DNA from: Flavobacteriales bacterium | GTDB lineage: Bacteria; Bacteroidota; Bacteroidia; Flavobacteriales_D; Sanyastnellaceae | Direction of reading: 5' to 3' | Length of the DNA: 64,000 bases | Assembly: GCA_027491075.1 (NCBI GenBank) | Contig: JAIXWX010000022.1 | Coordinates: forward strand, 1 to 64,000 | Part shown: positions 20,373 through 28,361 of the stretch, piece by piece | Layout: the number at the start of each line of letters is the position of its first letter | Position numbering within the stretch: the stretch's first letter is position 1 | Made by a program: the position numbers and the translations under genes | Notes under the pieces: generated by a model | Told to the model about the DNA's origin: nothing | Seen by the model: only the letters and a program-made list of their open reading frames with translations | Databases searched by the model: none

Positions 20373-20417
20373 AAACACAAATGATTACACTTGTTGCGAA
20401 TTTGACATCCATTTGGA

Positions 20418-22139
20418 ATGAAAAAAAGCATCTTTTTAATACTCAATACCCTATTCGTTTTTTTTGCCTCAGCACAACATGTTACATTTTCTGGAAATAA
20501 TACCCCCACTTGGAGAGAAGTGATCGATGCTTATACGGAGCTCGATCGAAAGTATTCTTACGCTCAAATTAATTCCTACGGCATAACAGATGTTGGAAAA
20601 CCACTTCATCTTTTTGTCATAAATAAGGAAATGAACTTCTTTCCTGAGCGCCTAGGTTCTTCCAAGCCCATTCTTCTCATCAACAATGCCATTCATGCTG
20701 GTGAACCTGATGGTGTCGACGCATCACTGATGTTTTGTAAAGAAGTACTTGATCCTAAAAATGTACTCCATTCTTTGTTGGACTCTGTTATCATTTGTGT
20801 TATTCCAATTTACAATGTGGATGGAGCTTTATTGAGAAATAGATATAGCCGCTCTAACCAGAATGGACCTTCAGAGTACGGATTCCGCGCAAATAGTAAG
20901 AACCTTGATCTCAATCGGGACTTTATTAAATGTGATTCTAAAAACGCACTTACATTTTCATCTTTATTCAGTTCAATTTCACCTCATATATTGATCGATA
21001 CACATGTTAGTAATGGTGCCGATTACCCATATGTAATGACATTGATTTCTACTCAAAGTGATAAAATTGCAAAGCCTCTAAATGCCGCGGTTCAACGCAT
21101 GGAAGAGTATATGTTTCAAGCAATGAAAAAAGCGGGACATGAAATGGCACCTTATGTGAATCACATGGGAAAAACTCCTGAAACAGGTATTGCTGATTTT
21201 CTGGAAACCCCTCGTTTTGCCACTGGTTATGCTGCCCTCCATCACACCATTGGATTTACAACTGAAACACACATGCTAAAGCCGTACGATTCGAGAGTTG
21301 AAAGCACCTATCAATTTCTAGTAGAGGCCATAAAGTATATGAATAACAATGCTTCTATAATTTTAAAAGAAAAGGAAGCGAGCATTAATAGATGGATGAA
21401 TATTAATGAATATGTTTTCAATTATGAACTTGAACAGGATTGTGTATCTAAACTCAAATTCAAAGGCTATGAGGCGGTAGTTGAACCATCGCTTGTTGGC
21501 ACAGGTGAGCGTTTAAGATATGATCGAAGCAAACCTTATGAGAAAGAAATTCCTTTTTTTCGAAAATATAGGCCTACGGATACTGTAAGTGTTCCTGATT
21601 TTTACCTAGTGCCACAAGCGTGGGAAGAAGTTATTGAGAGACTCAAAGCAAACAATGTAGATATGTTTCGAATGAAGTCTGACACACTCATGGATGTAAC
21701 GGGTTATTATTTATTCAACCTTAAAACAAACTCCACAGCCTACGAGGGACATTTTCTTCACTCAAAAGTACAAACCAAATTGGAACGCATGAGGATTCAC
21801 TTCTTTGAAGGTGATTACCTCATTCCGGTGAGGCAACCTGCGATTCGGTATATTATAGAGACGCTTGAGCCTAAATCCAAAGACAGTTTCTTTTCTTGGA
21901 ATTTTTTTGATAACGTTTTACAACAAAAAGAATGGTTCAGTGACTACGTATTCGAGGAGAAAGCGGCTGAATTGCTTCAACAGAATCCTGCATTAAAAGC
22001 GAGATTCGATCTTGCAATGACGACAGATCCGGAGATGCAAGAACATTGGATGCAGCTATACTGGGTGTATAAGAACTCAGAATACTACGAAAAGAGTGCG
22101 TTTCGATATCCTGTATATAGAATCGAGGATAGCAAATAG
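20418..22139 (+). CDS. Secreted M14-family zinc carboxypeptidase
   Basis: A 573-residue protein with a signal peptide (MKKSIFLILNTLFVFFASAQ) and an M14 metallocarboxypeptidase domain. The first zinc ligands are in AIHAGEPDG (His and Glu, near 95-98). The substrate-binding Asn-Arg is in DLNRDF, the third ligand His in LIDTHVSNGADYPY, and the catalytic Glu in TTETHMLKPYD. The C-terminal ~270 residues are of unknown fold. Members of this group in Bacteroidota are periplasmic or secreted and trim peptides. No T9SS sorting domain is seen, so it is probably periplasmic. It stands alone between algH and the orphan toxin gene. Confidence 0.9.
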   Translation: MKKSIFLILNTLFVFFASAQHVTFSGNNTPTWREVIDAYTELDRKYSYAQINSYGITDVGKPLHLFVINKEMNFFPERLGSSKPILLINNAIHAGEPDGVDASLMFCKEVLDPKNVLHSLLDSVIICVIPIYNVDGALLRNRYSRSNQNGPSEYGFRANSKNLDLNRDFIKCDSKNALTFSSLFSSISPHILIDTHVSNGADYPYVMTLISTQSDKIAKPLNAAVQRMEEYMFQAMKKAGHEMAPYVNHMGKTPETGIADFLETPRFATGYAALHHTIGFTTETHMLKPYDSRVESTYQFLVEAIKYMNNNASIILKEKEASINRWMNINEYVFNYELEQDCVSKLKFKGYEAVVEPSLVGTGERLRYDRSKPYEKEIPFFRKYRPTDTVSVPDFYLVPQAWEEVIERLKANNVDMFRMKSDTLMDVTGYYLFNLKTNSTAYEGHFLHSKVQTKLERMRIHFFEGDYLIPVRQPAIRYIIETLEPKSKDSFFSWNFFDNVLQQKEWFSDYVFEEKAAELLQQNPALKARFDLAMTTDPEMQEHWMQLYWVYKNSEYYEKSAFRYPVYRIEDSK

Positions 22140-22153
22140 ATCACAGGCTTGAT

Positions 22154-22450
22154 TTAAGCAGATTTAGCCTCTTTGTCCAATAGCATATCTAAAACGATCA
22201 CTTTGTCTTTCTCTACTTTATAGTATATCTTAACGTTGAGTGCCGTTGCTAGTCTAAAATTGCCTTCTAAAGCACCAATCTCAATGCTTTTGCTCCCTTG
22301 TATAGGATGATGTCTGACAAGATGTAATTTATGGAAAATCTTAGCCCTAAGCTTTTCAGCGGCAATCAATGAAACCTCTTGCGTGTGCGCCACAATCTCA
22401 CGGAAGGACTCCACAGCTTGGGAACTAAAGTACATTTCATACACGATCAT
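22154..22450 (-). CDS. RelE/ParE-superfamily toxin-like protein, no antitoxin beside it
   Basis: A 98-residue protein with the RelE/ParE fold pattern: an N-terminal strand, a long helix (about 13-45), a basic loop with RHHPIQGSK, and C-terminal strands with FRLATALNVKIYYKVE and KVIVLDML. ParE toxins poison gyrase and RelE toxins cleave mRNA; which type this is cannot be told. Type II toxins usually sit next to an antitoxin gene, but the upstream neighbour is a 476-residue outer-membrane-type protein ending 28 nt away and the downstream neighbour is a convergent peptidase. No small antitoxin-like ORF is visible. It may be a solitary relic, a chromosomal orphan, or may pair with a distant antitoxin. 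Confidence 0.7.
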   Translation of the reverse strand: MIVYEMYFSSQAVESFREIVAHTQEVSLIAAEKLRAKIFHKLHLVRHHPIQGSKSIEIGALEGNFRLATALNVKIYYKVEKDKVIVLDMLLDKEAKSA

Positions 22451-22478
22451 GCTTCGAAAGTACTACACTTTCAACAAA

Positions 22479-23909
22479 TCACCAAGAGGGACAAGGAACT
22501 GGCTCAAAACTCCGCGATCTTTTTATTTTAGGTTTGCCCTTTTTCTCCCTTTTATCACATGCCCAATGTTTGAACATGGTATACTTTAGAGAAAAATAAA
22601 TATCTGCTCCGTATACATTGCGCCTTAGGAGAATTCCCAAAAGGTCATCGCTTCCTATGAGAATTGAATTGATTCGAATACACGCACCCATAGAAGGATG
22701 TCGAAATTCATGAAGATTAATTGGAAGAGAAAATTCAAATCTCTTTATTTCGAATCGAGGCACCACAGAAAGACTTGATGCACGCTGCACGCCCAGATTA
22801 TTTAGCCAAGGAATGCCAGCCGTTATGGCTCCAAAAACATATACGTTCTTCCACACATTATAATCCGCTTGAACAGAAACTCCCATTGGAAGAAACATCC
22901 TTAATGGGCGCGCATCGGAGTTGTCCTGTGCCGCACCGAAACCCGTCGTAAGTAAACTATCAATATTCTCACCGTCCTCTACCTGCGTGTTTGAGAAGTC
23001 GTTCCATTCACTTTGCTCGCTTTGGTCAAACACATTTCGGAATGTCGGCTCATTAAAACGAATTCTTCCCACATCTAACAAACTTATTCCTATCCGATAG
23101 ATATAATCTCCATCAGTACAAGGATCATGAGGCGTATAGTTATCCGAATCATCTTTTCGCATTTTCCAGGTTAACCCCAGGTCCGTGCTCCAGCCTCGAC
23201 CATTGTTCCATGTATTACTTGTAGGATCATTAAAACCGTATTCCCCTCGAAAAACATTGGTTTCAATGGTGCTGCTATCTCGAACGATATAACTCCATTC
23301 ATCAATGCGCAGTCCTATTCCTGCTACGCCCCAAAGTCGCTTTATTGAAGCCGCTCCTTGTACGATCATATTCCCTTGTCTCGAGATTATTGTACCATAA
23401 GAAATTCCAGCCTCTGCCCAAGCTAAAGCATGGGCTCTCAGATTTCTGGAGGTATGATTTCTCCCCATCAAGGGCGCATGTTGAAACCCTTCATTTAGAT
23501 ACGTGGCCAATGTTCCGTCAATACCACGCGCATCAGATACAACTCGGGCATTAGAGAAAACTGCAAAACTGTGGGATTGAATAGCGAAATAAACACTTGG
23601 CCCATGTATCATAACATCGGCATAAGCCCTATACGAGTCACGGCCAAGACTCAGTCCTGGCTCTCTCATTTGAGAAATACTAGATATTCTGGTAAACTCC
23701 GATGGAATAAAAACCAAATTGTTCCTTGCAAAAACATTCGCTCCAATCAAGTTCACCTCCAGAAATGCTCTGGAATCGACTATAGATGAAGGATTGGAAA
23801 AGAGCGTATTCAGTGGAGCCCTTGTGCTACCTGCGATACCTGCTTGTTCCTGGGAATAGAAATTCTTCCAAAAAAGACTCAAAAACAGTATCAGATAGTA
23901 TTTGCGCAT
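22479..23909 (-). CDS. DUF5723-type outer-membrane protein
   Basis: A 476-residue protein with a signal peptide (ending in FYSQ) and the start pattern of the DUF5723 family (GIAGSTRAPLNTLFSNPSSIVDSR). Alternating hydrophobic strands across its length suggest a beta-barrel in the outer membrane. The family is common in Bacteroidota and uncharacterised. The last ~27 residues are unusual: a basic tail (REKKGKPKIKRSRSFEPV) follows what looks like the final strand (YFSLKYTMF). The toxin-like gene starts 28 nt downstream, so the two could be co-transcribed. Confidence 0.8.
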   Translation of the reverse strand: MRKYYLILFLSLFWKNFYSQEQAGIAGSTRAPLNTLFSNPSSIVDSRAFLEVNLIGANVFARNNLVFIPSEFTRISSISQMREPGLSLGRDSYRAYADVMIHGPSVYFAIQSHSFAVFSNARVVSDARGIDGTLATYLNEGFQHAPLMGRNHTSRNLRAHALAWAEAGISYGTIISRQGNMIVQGAASIKRLWGVAGIGLRIDEWSYIVRDSSTIETNVFRGEYGFNDPTSNTWNNGRGWSTDLGLTWKMRKDDSDNYTPHDPCTDGDYIYRIGISLLDVGRIRFNEPTFRNVFDQSEQSEWNDFSNTQVEDGENIDSLLTTGFGAAQDNSDARPLRMFLPMGVSVQADYNVWKNVYVFGAITAGIPWLNNLGVQRASSLSVVPRFEIKRFEFSLPINLHEFRHPSMGACIRINSILIGSDDLLGILLRRNVYGADIYFSLKYTMFKHWACDKREKKGKPKIKRSRSFEPVPCPSW

Positions 23910-23959
23910 AGAGTTGCTTTCTTAAACGAAAGCAAGAGCATGTTGTTTCCTATATCGCC

Positions 23960-24799
23960 CTATTTATTTTTAACATCCAGTATTTTAACATCAAAATAGA
24001 CAGGAGTCCTCGGGGGAATAATCCCTGTATTGCTTCCCTCCTCTCCAAAAGCAAGAGAACTGGGCATATAAATCAAAGCCCTCTCCCCTTTTTTCATTAA
24101 TGAAAGACCATATTGAAGTCCAGGGATGAGTTGACCTGGCTTTCCAAAATTCATGGCCATCTGTGTCAGAGAATCTTTTCGTGTTCCATCGAGCCAATAT
24201 GTATTGTACTCAATGGAGATATCTCTTCCCGCTTTCACGCTATCTCCTTCAGTCTGTTCTATGAAGCAAATGGAGACGTCTCCAAAATCTTCCCATTCTT
24301 TGTTGAGAGTGCTCTGACAAAGTCGAATGGCGTCTTCTTCAGATATCATCGATTCTTGGGCTTTGTGCATAAAAAAGGTGCAAATGTTATCCTGATCTTT
24401 GAATCGTTTCTCCATCACTACTTGATATTCTGCATGTTCAAGGAGACTTAATGTCGCACTATCTGTGCTGAAAAGTTCTACCGCTTCTCTTCCTGGAACA
24501 ATGAAACGAGCAATCTCGCCTTGTTTCATAGAGTTAATTTCCATGAGAAGTTTCTCTCCTTTAAAATACCTATATAATTCCTCTGGCCGACAGAGTAAGT
24601 AAGTAGCTTTTCGTTCAGAGGAGTCTGGGAACAATAATACTTCTATACCAAGATAACTACTAAGAATGGCCGACTTATCATCATCCCCGAGCACAATCAA
24701 CTTCTTATAATACCCTTTCTCTATTTCCGAAAAACCCGGATGCTTTTCTTTACATGCCAAAAAGAATATTCCTGTAATAAATAAAAAAATGTATCTCAT
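23960..24799 (-). CDS. FKBP-type peptidyl-prolyl isomerase lipoprotein (GldI-like)
   Basis: A 279-residue lipoprotein (signal ending ITGIFFLAC) that appears to hold two FKBP-related domains. The first (about 25-155) is degenerate; the second (about 165-279) has the FKBP ending with KPGQLIPGLQYGLSLMKKGE and SSLAFGEEGSNTGIIPPRTPV. FKBPs catalyse proline isomerisation and assist folding of exported proteins. GldI, an FKBP lipoprotein, is required for gliding in Flavobacterium, and this gene sits in the conserved nrnA-FKBP context. It overlaps the upstream FKBP gene by 4 bp. Confidence 0.82.
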   Translation of the reverse strand: MRYIFLFITGIFFLACKEKHPGFSEIEKGYYKKLIVLGDDDKSAILSSYLGIEVLLFPDSSERKATYLLCRPEELYRYFKGEKLLMEINSMKQGEIARFIVPGREAVELFSTDSATLSLLEHAEYQVVMEKRFKDQDNICTFFMHKAQESMISEEDAIRLCQSTLNKEWEDFGDVSICFIEQTEGDSVKAGRDISIEYNTYWLDGTRKDSLTQMAMNFGKPGQLIPGLQYGLSLMKKGERALIYMPSSLAFGEEGSNTGIIPPRTPVYFDVKILDVKNK

Positions 24800-25317
24800 T
24801 TTAATGAAAGTAGTTTGATGTCATAAACCAGCGTTGTGCTTTGCGGGATTTTTTCAGAATCCCCCGTTAATCCAAATGCCAAATGACTGGGTAGAATAAC
24901 TTTTGCTCGATCCCCAAGTTTCATCAATAAAATCAATTCATGTAATCCACTTTCAACATTGTCTCTTCCGATACGAAATGAGCCTGGATTTTTCTCGTCG
25001 GCCGAATACACTTCTTTGCCATCGAGCAATTGGACAGTATAACTTATCTCTGCTATTTGTTCGTTTTTGGCATTCTCTCCTGAACCAAGTTCATAAATCC
25101 AGTATTGCAAACCCGTCGACGTCTCGACCATTGGCCACTTCTTATCCAAAATAAAGGCCTTGATACGCTTTGTCTCCTCATTGTGAAGCGACTTATTAAA
25201 CTCAATTAAGTCCTTTTCCAATTGAGCCTTGTCATTGGTTTGTGCGTGATGCTGATGATCGCTGCAACCATTGCACCCCCAAACAAGAACAAATATTATT
25301 AAAGTAAATATCCTCAT
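24796..25317 (-). CDS. FKBP-type peptidyl-prolyl isomerase lipoprotein (GldI-like)
   Basis: A 173-residue lipoprotein (signal MRIFTLIIFVLVWGC, then a Cys- and His-rich stretch NGCSDHQHH) with one FKBP domain: GLQYWIYELGSG, an insert-containing core, GLHELILLMKLGDRAKVILPSHLAFG and VYDIKLL. It is similar in size and context to GldI of gliding Flavobacteria, but whether it supports gliding here is inference. It lies between nrnA (4-bp overlap) and a second FKBP (4-bp overlap), so the three genes form one coupled operon. Confidence 0.85.
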   Translation of the reverse strand: MRIFTLIIFVLVWGCNGCSDHQHHAQTNDKAQLEKDLIEFNKSLHNEETKRIKAFILDKKWPMVETSTGLQYWIYELGSGENAKNEQIAEISYTVQLLDGKEVYSADEKNPGSFRIGRDNVESGLHELILLMKLGDRAKVILPSHLAFGLTGDSEKIPQSTTLVYDIKLLSLK

Positions 25318-26342
25318 GATTTTTTTATAAGATCAGACACTTGACTGAGTTCTTCTTTTAATCGTTGCAACGCTATTTCCATTGATTCTGTTGTTCTTCC
25401 GCCAGCGGCATTGATATGACCTCCGCCGTTCCATCCGTTGCGGGCAAAACTATTTACATCAAATCCTCCTTTTGACCGGAATGAGAACTTCAATTCGTTT
25501 TTTCCTTCTCGAATGAAAACAGCGACCTTCACACCTTTTATGCTAAGGGCTTGATTCACCAAACCTTCTGTGTCACCAGGACGATGGTTAAATCGAACCA
25601 ATTCTTCCGCAGTCAATGGCAAAACCGCTGTCATCAATTCTTCCCATACTACAAGCTTTTCGGACAGGGCATAACCAATCAATTTTAAACGATCGAGCAA
25701 ATTGGTATCATATACTGCTCGATGAATAGCTGCGTGATCCAGACCATTTTCAATAAGCATTGCTACCACGCGATGCGTATGCGGACTCACGGAAGGAAAT
25801 CGAAAAGACCCACTATCTGTCATAATACCGCAATAAACACACTCCGCTGCATTTTTTCCAAGCACATAAGACGGATCTAAGTGTTGTGAAAAATTATAGA
25901 CCATCTCGCATGTGCTGCAAGCACTGGTGTCACTATATGTAACAGCCGGAAAGCTCCCAGGCTGCTGATGGTGATCAATTAGAATAAATGAGGCCTTCGA
26001 TGCACTCAATGCTACGCCCATTTCTTCTCCTGTTCTATGCAAAACATTATAATCTAATGAGAAGATCAAATCAGCTTCTTGAATGAACTTGTTAGAAACT
26101 TCCGGCTGTTGGTCAAAGAAGATAATACTCTCACTTCCAGGCAAAAATGAGAGATACTCTGGAAGCCCGTCGGGTAAAATCACTTGGGCATCTTTTCCAA
26201 ATTCTTTGAGAATATGGTACATTCCCAGTGAGGAGCCTACTGCATCACCATCAGGGGACTTATGACTTGTAATCACAATGTTATTCGCATTTTTGATGAG
26301 ATTGCTAGCTAATTCAACATCAGCTTGTGTTAGTGTACTCAT
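25314..26342 (-). CDS. nrnA: NrnA-like DHH/DHHA1 phosphoesterase
   Basis: A 342-residue cytoplasmic enzyme of the DHH superfamily that degrades nanoRNA (2-5 nt) and dephosphorylates 3'-phosphoadenosine 5'-phosphate in characterised members. The motifs are HKSPDGDAVGSSLG (motif I, near 28), SLDYN, the signature DHHQQPG, MTDSGSFRF, and the DHHA1 glycine-rich GGHINAAGG near the C-terminus. A TATTTTTG box lies 7 nt before the ATG. It is the first gene of the nrnA-FKBP-FKBP operon. Confidence 0.92.
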   Translation of the reverse strand: MSTLTQADVELASNLIKNANNIVITSHKSPDGDAVGSSLGMYHILKEFGKDAQVILPDGLPEYLSFLPGSESIIFFDQQPEVSNKFIQEADLIFSLDYNVLHRTGEEMGVALSASKASFILIDHHQQPGSFPAVTYSDTSACSTCEMVYNFSQHLDPSYVLGKNAAECVYCGIMTDSGSFRFPSVSPHTHRVVAMLIENGLDHAAIHRAVYDTNLLDRLKLIGYALSEKLVVWEELMTAVLPLTAEELVRFNHRPGDTEGLVNQALSIKGVKVAVFIREGKNELKFSFRSKGGFDVNSFARNGWNGGGHINAAGGRTTESMEIALQRLKEELSQVSDLIKKS

Positions 26343-26349
26343 AATGGCT

Positions 26350-26357
26350 CAAAAATA
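26350..26357 (-). promoter_or_regulatory. -7 box of the nrnA operon
   Basis: Minus strand TATTTTTG, 7 nt before the nrnA ATG; near-leaderless. No -33 TTG. Confidence 0.45.
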
Positions 26358-26371
26358 GTAGTGTTAGAGAT

Positions 26372-26379
26372 TATATTTA
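26372..26379 (+). promoter_or_regulatory. -7 box of the DUF6702 operon (leaderless)
   Basis: TATATTTA followed by 5 nt and the ATG at 26385. It is divergent from the nrnA box. Confidence 0.35.
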
Positions 26380-26384
26380 CACCC

Positions 26385-26867
26385 ATGAAGTACCTTTTAT
26401 TCATATTGTTATTACCATTGATGGGATTCGTCCCTCATAAATTCTATGTGTCAAATAATATTGTGGAATACAATGCAAGAACGGGTAATTACGAAATGAT
26501 TTGTAAGCTATTTACAGATGATCTTCAAAATGCGATTTCTCCCAGTAAGAACTTGTTTCTAGGAGATGAAAGAGAAGATACTGAGTCCAATCGTCTTATT
26601 CTCGAGTACCTTCAAAAACATTTCGAGATTTATTTGAATGACAGAAAAATGGATTACAGATTCATCGGAAAAGAAGTAGATCCCGAATTGACCCAGGTCT
26701 ATCTCGAATTCACTTTCGCAGATAATCCTTCCGTAATTAAGATTCGAAATACAACCATGTTTGAACTTTTCCCAGAGCAGAAGAACATCATCGATTTAAG
26801 AATACATGGTTGGCACTATACAATGTTTCTTACTAAAGAAAGACCAGAAGAAATTCAAGTGAGATAA
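26385..26867 (+). CDS. DUF6702-family exported protein
   Basis: A 160-residue protein with a signal peptide (MKYLLFILLLPLMGFV) and the features of a small Bacteroidota family named DUF6702: HKFYVSNNIVEYNARTG near the mature N-terminus and a closing RIHGWHYTMFLTKERPEE. The function is unknown; it is likely periplasmic or outer-membrane associated. The start at 26385 begins the signal peptide and is preferred over 26361. Its TAA overlaps the nth ATG by one base, which suggests translational coupling. Confidence 0.8.
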   Translation: MKYLLFILLLPLMGFVPHKFYVSNNIVEYNARTGNYEMICKLFTDDLQNAISPSKNLFLGDEREDTESNRLILEYLQKHFEIYLNDRKMDYRFIGKEVDPELTQVYLEFTFADNPSVIKIRNTTMFELFPEQKNIIDLRIHGWHYTMFLTKERPEEIQVR

Positions 26868-27496
26868 TGAAGAAGAAAGAAAAGGCAGCCTACATAAGTG
26901 CCGAACTAGAAAGACTGTATCCTGAAACGCCTATTCCTCTTGATCATAAGGACCCCTATTCATTATTGATTGCTGTGCTTTTATCAGCACAGTGCACAGA
27001 TGAACGAGTTAATAAAATCACTCCACTTCTTTTCAAAAAAGCAGATAATCCATATGATATGGTCCTTCTTTCTATTGCCGAAATCGAGTCTATTGTGAGG
27101 CCATGCGGACTTTCTCCCGCTAAGAGTAAAAACATACATCGACTTTCTGAAATTTTAATAGAAAAATACAATGGAGTGGTTCCCAATAGCCTCGAAGCCT
27201 TGGAAGAATTTCCTGGAGTGGGACACAAAACTGCATCTGTGGTAATGGCCCAAGCATTTGGCGTACCAGCATTCCCAGTGGATACACACATCCACAGACT
27301 CATGACCCGTTGGAAATTGACGAATGGGAAGAACGTTGAGCAAACCGAGAAAGATGCTAAAAAGCTCTTTCCAGAGGAATCATGGAACAAACTTCACCTT
27401 CAAATAATTTTTTACGGAAGAGAATATTCCCCTGCTAGAGGAAATTTATCCAAGGATTACATCACTGAATACGTCAACCAGAAGAAGAAGTCATGA
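26867..27496 (+). CDS. nth: Endonuclease III, lacking the iron-sulfur cluster
   Basis: Bifunctional DNA glycosylase/AP lyase for oxidised pyrimidines. The 209-residue protein has the helix-hairpin-helix with catalytic Lys121 (LEEFPGVGHKTASVV) and the catalytic aspartate D139 (FPVDTHIHR), equal in position to E. coli K120/D138. The C-terminus, which in E. coli carries four cysteines holding a 4Fe-4S cluster, here reads FYGREYSPARGNLSKD and contains no cysteine (the only ones are C43 and C80). The cluster is therefore absent. It is in an operon with DUF6702 (1-bp overlap) and the ATP-grasp-like gene (4-bp overlap). Confidence 0.93.
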   Translation: MKKKEKAAYISAELERLYPETPIPLDHKDPYSLLIAVLLSAQCTDERVNKITPLLFKKADNPYDMVLLSIAEIESIVRPCGLSPAKSKNIHRLSEILIEKYNGVVPNSLEALEEFPGVGHKTASVVMAQAFGVPAFPVDTHIHRLMTRWKLTNGKNVEQTEKDAKKLFPEESWNKLHLQIIFYGREYSPARGNLSKDYITEYVNQKKKS

Positions 27497-28359
27497 AAAA
27501 GGGTTGGAGAAATAACTACAACGATAAGTTGAGCTGGTTCGAAGTCTTGGGGAAGGATTTAAAGTTTTATATCAAAGATCTAATCAAAAGATTTAAGAAT
27601 AATGGCAGACTGCCCGTAATTGTTACTTATCCTGATTTTCCCAGCAAAAGAACTACTATTTTCAAGATAGCAGACCAACTGAATTTTCGAATAACCAATA
27701 AGTTGGTTGCTGATGCGCGTGTATTTCTTTTTTTTGAGGATCAAACTCACAGTGTTTTACCGACGACTTTTGCTTCTTTATCCAATCGAATATTGAATGA
27801 TAAAGTACTTGATATTTCCAAGAAAAAAGTGGACCATGTTCATTTAGAAGTTTTTGGATACAATACTATAATTGATCCTACAACATTCAATGGAAAGGCA
27901 GTTAGGAAAAGCGATAAAAATGCCTTGCACGATGGCGAAGTCATTGACTGTCCTATTGAGTCGTCCGATCCAAACTCTGTTTATCAAATTGTCATTGACA
28001 ATTCCTTCGATGCACATCACGTAGTGGATTTCAGAGTACCCGTCATTGCTGGTGAGATTCCTTTATGCTATAAAAAATTCAAAGAATACAAAGTTCGATT
28101 TACGAATGATGTAAGTTCATCAACGCTTCATTCACCAAAGGAAATCTTTTCAGATACAGAGCTAACTATGATATCTGATTTCGCCAATAAATTTGAACTT
28201 GATTTTGGAGAGCTCGATGTATTGCGGCATGGTGATGGCAAGATCTATATTATTGATGTAAATAAGACACCCTATGGTCCACCATTTGGATTGGCTTTAG
28301 AGGATAAAGAAAAAGCCGTGAGCATGCTCACGGCTTCCTTCAAGAAAAACTTCTTATAG
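27493..28359 (+). CDS. ATP-grasp-like protein of unknown substrate
   Basis: A 288-residue cytoplasmic protein. The C-terminal third has an ATP-grasp-type metal/nucleotide site: LDFGELDVLRHGDGKIYI then DVNKTPYGPP, with the Asp and Asn expected to bind Mg2+. The N-terminal part (LPVIVTYPDFPSKRTTIFK) resembles the pre-ATP domain of this group. ATP-grasp enzymes join a carboxylate to an amine or similar nucleophile. The substrate is not deducible. It overlaps nth by 4 bp (ATGA). Its last 15 codons contain the hairpin that terminates fabI on the other strand. Confidence 0.65.
   Translation: MKKGWRNNYNDKLSWFEVLGKDLKFYIKDLIKRFKNNGRLPVIVTYPDFPSKRTTIFKIADQLNFRITNKLVADARVFLFFEDQTHSVLPTTFASLSNRILNDKVLDISKKKVDHVHLEVFGYNTIIDPTTFNGKAVRKSDKNALHDGEVIDCPIESSDPNSVYQIVIDNSFDAHHVVDFRVPVIAGEIPLCYKKFKEYKVRFTNDVSSSTLHSPKEIFSDTELTMISDFANKFELDFGELDVLRHGDGKIYIIDVNKTPYGPPFGLALEDKEKAVSMLTASFKKNFL
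28305..28336 (-). terminator. fabI terminator inside the opposite coding sequence
   Basis: A 24-nt perfect palindrome (28313-28336) centred on GAGCATGCTC; on the minus strand it is followed by a run of T (TTTTTC), 26 nt after the fabI stop. The plus-strand side has no T run, so it works for fabI only. It lies inside the last codons of the ATP-grasp gene. Confidence 0.8.
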
Positions 28360-28361
28360 CA

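Noticed and set aside
22383-22589. A 68-residue plus-strand ORF spanning the toxin-like and DUF5723 genes, considered as an antitoxin
   Set aside because: It is antisense to both genes, has no antitoxin-like composition, and toxin-antitoxin pairs are normally on one strand.
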